DNA of 64,000 nt from Halichoerus grypus (Eukaryota > Chordata > Mammalia > Carnivora > Phocidae): NCBI RefSeq assembly GCF_964656455.1, contig NC_135716.1, forward strand, positions 81,370,484-81,434,483, in the 5' to 3' direction. Made by a program: the position numbers and the translations under genes. Positions 12,301 through 18,300 of the stretch are shown in pieces; the first letter of the stretch is position 1; every line of letters begins with the position of its first letter. A model generated the notes under the pieces. That model worked only from the letters and a program-made list of their open reading frames with translations, was not told where the DNA came from and searched no databases.

Positions 12301-15300
12301 TATGATGGCAAAGGAAAGCCAGTGCCAGAATACCATGCACGAATCGCTGGGTTTGATGAGCGGGTAGGTGCCAGTGTTTGTGACTGTTGCCAGTGTTTGA
12401 CAAGTTTTAGTGAGTAACTGTTGGATGAGGGAAGAGGAAATAGTCATAAATAGCTTTAAGGCCTGTTTCTCTTCATTGTACTCTATTCTGTCCTGAAAGT
12501 ATTTACATAGGAGCAAATTTCTCATCAGTCACAAATGATTTCTGTAAAGATTGTGAGTGTGGGTCTTCAGGTATAAGAATGACGTATTTGTCTTTACTAA
12601 AGAAAAGACAATTTCCCGTCTTGATCTCAAATGCACGGAGTATTCTGATCCCATTACATATTGAATCTCTTAATATAATGCTTCAGTGTTACAAACTCAA
12701 AGTGTACAAACTCAATAAATTCTGTGTGTGTGTGTGTGTGTGTATCTATTTTAAAACATACGTAGAGTTAAATTAATTTTAGTAAGTTTGTATGTTGCTC
12801 ATTACTAAGGATATCCACATTTATAAGCAATTATTTGTAACAAGGGATATGAAGTTTCTAGAGGTACAGCAGTAGGGCATAAACAGGTAACAAATATTTT
12901 GCTGGCAGTAGGTTCTCTATTATTTTTCTGTCACTTCACTCTGTCCTCAAGAGAGGTCTCTCTTTGAGGAATGTATGCCAACCAGCCTTACTTTTCCTCT
13001 TTTGATAATGATATGATCAGCTGTTTTGTCAATTTCTTAGACTGCATCTAAAATATTTTCATAATTTTTAAAGGTAAAAGTAATGACTTCTATCAGAAAG
13101 CCGAAGCGCATCATCATCCGAGGCCATGATGAGAAAGAGTACCCTTTCCTTGTCAAGGGGGGTGAAGACCTGCGGCAGGACCAGCGGATTGAACAACTCT
13201 TTGAGGTCATGAATGTCCTCCTTTCTCAGGACGCTGCCTGTAGCCAGAGAAACATGCAGTTGAAGACCTACCATGTCATACCCATGACCTCCAGGTGGGA
13301 CCAAAGCACATGGTCATTCTAGAACAGATCTATGTGAATGGAAATTCTAGCACTGAGCCAAATCCTTGTTTAAGGTTACAGAGATGGGATTGGAGGTCAC
13401 TTGACAATTTGGTATTTCAGCTTTCACAAAGACTGGGCTAAACAGAACTAATAAACACTTGTAAACCTATGATTTTCGAATTTAATGTGGAGAAGGTAAA
13501 TGAAGAACTGACATGAAGAACTCTGTTCTGCTTTGATTCTACAGAACTTTTTTCTAGTGAAGAAAGAACAGTTTAGATTTGTGTTCATAAACTATTTATT
13601 CTCCTTTTCAGATTAGGACTAATTGAATGGATTGAAAATACTTTTACCTTGAAGGACTTTCTTTTGAGTAACATGTCACGAGAGGAGAAAACTGCTTATA
13701 CAAGGTGATGTGGAGCCTAAATACTCCTCCTTCAGCTCTGCCCAGACACATCCAGCAAGGCTGTTACTCCCCAGTCATAATCTCCCTGAGTAATGTTGTT
13801 TTATATTAAGTTTCCTCTACCTTGTGTTTCCAGTGACATTTCTGGGTTCCTTCTAATTTGGGGCTCTGAGCCACACCCTGGTTAGTTCTTTTCTCCACCT
13901 CTGGCTGGGTGAATAAACTAAATGGAGTAGAGGGTTCCAAACAGTAACTACATAGATTTTTACCACATTGAAAAAAAAAAAGTATTAGCTTTGCAACAAC
14001 AACAAAAATCTTGAAGGAAATAAAATAATAAGATTAGCAGCTAACATTTGATTAAACATTTTCTGCAGGCTAGGCAGTATTCTCCGTTCTTAATGTGTAT
14101 AAAGTCATTTCTTTCTTACAAAAACCACAACTTATTAACATCTTTGTACAGATGAGGAAGTTAAGGCCCAGAGAGGTTATGTAAATCGTCCTAGGCTTCT
14201 CAGCATGTAAGTGGGCTAGCTAGGATTATTAGTGATTAATTCTAAGTCATGATATTGGTGCTTTTTATTTTTCTTTATCCTTTTATATTTTCCAAGTTTT
14301 CAACAATGAACATATATTTTTAATCAGAAAGGGTTTTGTTTTTTGTTTTTTGTTTTTTGTTTCGGTAAAGAAAAATAAGGACAACATTGAAAGACATTTT
14401 GAAGGAGTTGACAAGTTTTGATGAGTAACTATTGGATGAAGGAAGAGGAAATGGCGATAAATAGCTTCAAGACCTGTTTCTCTTCGTTGTACTCTGTTCT
14501 GTCCTGGAAGTATTTACATAGGAGCAAAATTCTCATCAGTCAAAAATGATTTCTGTAAAATTAAGCATATTCTTATCAAACTCTTGCTCCTGCTAAATAT
14601 AAGGCTGTGTTTATGAACTTTTAATTTTCGTCATTTGAGTCCTTTGCCTACAGTTGTTTCTGAGTTCCCTGGAAGACAGGGAAACTGATGGACAGTACTT
14701 TCTGGAGTCAGGAAGTCCAGATCTCACTTCAGTGCTAACTTACAGTGGTTCTGACTTACAGTAGGAATCTTGAAAAGGTGACTTGCCTTTCCCTTGTTCC
14801 CATGCCTCCATTTCTAAGATGGGATAGTAATGTAAAATACATAAAGTGAACATAGGTATTGATGGAGTTTAAGTGCTTTTCAAATACAGAAGTGTATAAA
14901 TTACTTCCCACTACCTTTTTAAAACAAGGCACTTCCAGCCCCTATTAGTAAAATCATTGCTACTTTTTTCTTAATTTACGTGTTGCAGTTTTCCAACTTA
15001 GATTTTCATCCCAAATGAAACTTTGGAGAGAATTTAGACTGAAGTGGAAAGATGTATTGTGAAATTAACTTAGTAGCAACTCAGAAAAGATCCACTTTAA
15101 GTGATTGAACTACTAACTTTGTGAAATAGTTCTATCTTTAGATTTCTTTTTAGGAAGACTTATTAAAGCTTTTGACAAACCCCAAAGTGGCAGAACATAA
15201 AAACACATGTTTCCAACAGCCCAATATGCGTTTTGTCTGTGAAGTATTACTAAAAACAGCTTTCTAAATTCAATTCAAAGCCATTGTCATTTAAGAAAAT

Positions 15301-18300
15301 ATCTTATTGTATTTAGTATGGATTTTGTATGTATCTGCATACTGGAAATGGTGAAGAAAAAATGTGGCAATCCAAAAACAGACTTCATCCATCTCCAACA
15401 CATAATTTGTGGCCTTTTAGTTTGTAGTAGTAATACGGCTTATCACTTTTTGCCTACTCTGAGTAAGTTGCATGTTGTGCTGTCATCTTGTTGCTATGGT
15501 TTTTTTCCACTACCAGATTTTTAGAACCATATGCCTGGATCATAAACACTCACATTTAGTTCATCTTGTTCCTGGCTGTATGAAGTGGAAATTTATTGTA
15601 TCTGATCATTTTGTGCCTGAATTTTTGCATAGGAAATAGCTTTCGTTTCTTTAGGAGTAACTAAGAATGAATAATGATATATTAAGATTCTAGATCCAGA
15701 GTAGCATGGGGTCAGTGTTAATATTAAATATGATTAAAAGTAGTATTTCTTTCCCTGACTCTTCACTATTTTTCAAAGAATTCTTGGTGATCTTTGCCAC
15801 TGAAATCATTATAATGCTAAATATCTTCCTTGTGCTGATTCCCTTTTTCCTACTTGTTAGTGATCCCAAAGCACCACCATGTGAATATAGAGACTGGCTG
15901 ACAAAGATGTCTGGGAAATACGATGTTGGCGCTTACATGTCAATGTTTAAGTAAGTTTTGTTTTGATTTTCCTTTTTACTAACTAGTTAATTCTTCTCAA
16001 AGTAGCGTGTTACTTTTGTTTCTTAGAAAGTTTTGCCTCGGGCGCCTGGGTGCCTCAGTCAGTTAAGAGTCTTCCTTCAGCTCAGGTTGTGATCCCAGGG
16101 TCCTGGGATCAAGCCCCACATCAGGCTCCCTGCTCAGCGGGAGTCTGCTTTTTCTTCTCCCTTCACCTGTCCTGCCCTGCTCGTGTTCTCTCTCTCTCAT
16201 GTTCTCTCTCTCTCTCTCAAATAAATAAAATATTAAAAAAAAAAAAGTTTTGCCTCAGATCATCAAAACCTAATTATTGGATACTTGAGCTTCAATATAA
16301 ATAATTTTAAATTTTAAATCTCAAGTCATAGAAATTTGTTCTAATTAGGCATTTCCTATTATTAAATCATAGGGCAGCTAGTCGTTCTGAAACAGTCACA
16401 TCTTTTAGAAGGAGAGAAAGTAAAGTGCCAGCTGATCTCTTAAAGTAAGTATCCTTCTGACTACAAACAAGTTGGTGGTGTAGCAGAGACTACAGAGATC
16501 ATGTCTCCCTCCCTCAGGCGGGCCTTTCTGAAGATGAGCACAGGCCCTGAGGCCTTCTTGGCACTTCGCTCCCACTTTGCCAGCTCTCATGCTCTTATGT
16601 GCATTAGCCACTGGATTCTGGGCATTGGAGACAGACATCTGAACAATTTCATGGTAAACATGGAGACAGGTGGAATGATCGGAATCGACTTTGGACATGC
16701 ATTTGGATCAGCTACTCAGGTATGCTCACCTTGCTCTTGTTCTTGGCTGATTTAGAACCATAGTCATAGGACCTTCTGGAAATTGGATGGTTTTTAAGGA
16801 AGAAATGACACATCAATTAGCTTGGTTTGTCTTGGTCATTAAATTCGACATTCTTGCAGAATAAGGGATAATCTCAACTTTGTTTTGGCCTTGTTCAAAC
16901 AGGTTACAGAAGATGTAATGATGAATTATATAATCAAAGCCAAGAATAAAATGTGTTCCTATAAAAAGGGAAGACTAGGGGTGCCTGGGTGGCTCAGATG
17001 GTTGAGCGTCTGCCTTCTGCTCGGGTCATGATCCCAGGGTCCTGGGATCGAGCCCCGCGTCAGGCTCCCTGCTCAGCGGGAGGCCTGCTTCTCCCTCTTT
17101 CTCTACCGCTCCCCCTGCTTGTATTCTCACTCTCTCTGTCGAATAAATAAATAAAATCTTAAAAAAAATAAAAAGGGAAGACTATAAGGAGGTTTTATGA
17201 AGCCCCTTAATCTAAATGTCTTCCACAAGATGTGATACAATATAAATCTTTCCTGTGACATTAAACACTGAATGTTTTCAATTGTACTTGTAAATCTGTG
17301 CAGACTTTGTGGTCCTACACACATAGGTTTGTGCATTGCAAAGATGATTGTGTTGATTACTCTTGGGCACAGTGGATTCACGTCTGTGTAGCTAATTCCA
17401 AGAAAAGAAGAGTTCATATTTTCACCAACTGTGAATTATTCACTAACTGTGAATAATAACTGTCTATGGAATGATGCTTTGTGCCTTTTCTTTTGAGATT
17501 TCTAGTTCATATGTTCTCCTTCTCGTACATTATTTTTTTCTCTTTAGTTTCTGCCCGTCCCTGAGTTGATGCCTTTTCGTCTGACTCGCCAGTTTATCAA
17601 TCTGATGTTACCAATGAAAGAAGCAGGCGTTATGTCCAGTGTCATGGTGCATGCACTGAGAGCCTTCCGCTCACACTCTGACCTGCTTACTAACACCATG
17701 GATGTGTTTGTAAAGGAACCTTCCTTCGACTGGAAAGTAGGCTTGTTTATATGCACTTTTCATTTTTATTACAATATACCAAGGACTGATCTGGCGTCTC
17801 TTATTGTGTGATGGAAATACATCAGATTGTATTTATTAAAATATTTACATTGTTTTGTGTAGTATTTCTTAAAATTAACATTTGGGGGCAGTTGGCCTGA
17901 AAACCAGGTAAGAGACATAATCTTCATTTGGAGAAAACTGTTGTTTCAAATGAGTATATTTCTAAGAAGGAGTTAATATAGACCCATTGGTGGTGGGTCT
18001 GATTTCTGAAACAACTTTTAGCTTAAAATCTGTTCCACGTGAGGTTCCTTGATTTGACACATAGTGCTTTCTTAAATGTTGAGGTTCTTTATAATACAGC
18101 CCCAAAAGAATGAAACTTAGTGATGGCATCCTTGATAGGGTGTGATACATAACTGCAGTCCCTCACTGTTATTGTCACAGTTATATGTAGTACTATTAGA
18201 AGGTGTATAAAAAGCTATAAAGCTCTCTCCAGTTAAAGATACTTATTTTAAAATCATTACTTGTTCAATCTGTTTGGATGTGATCATATAAACTGTTATA

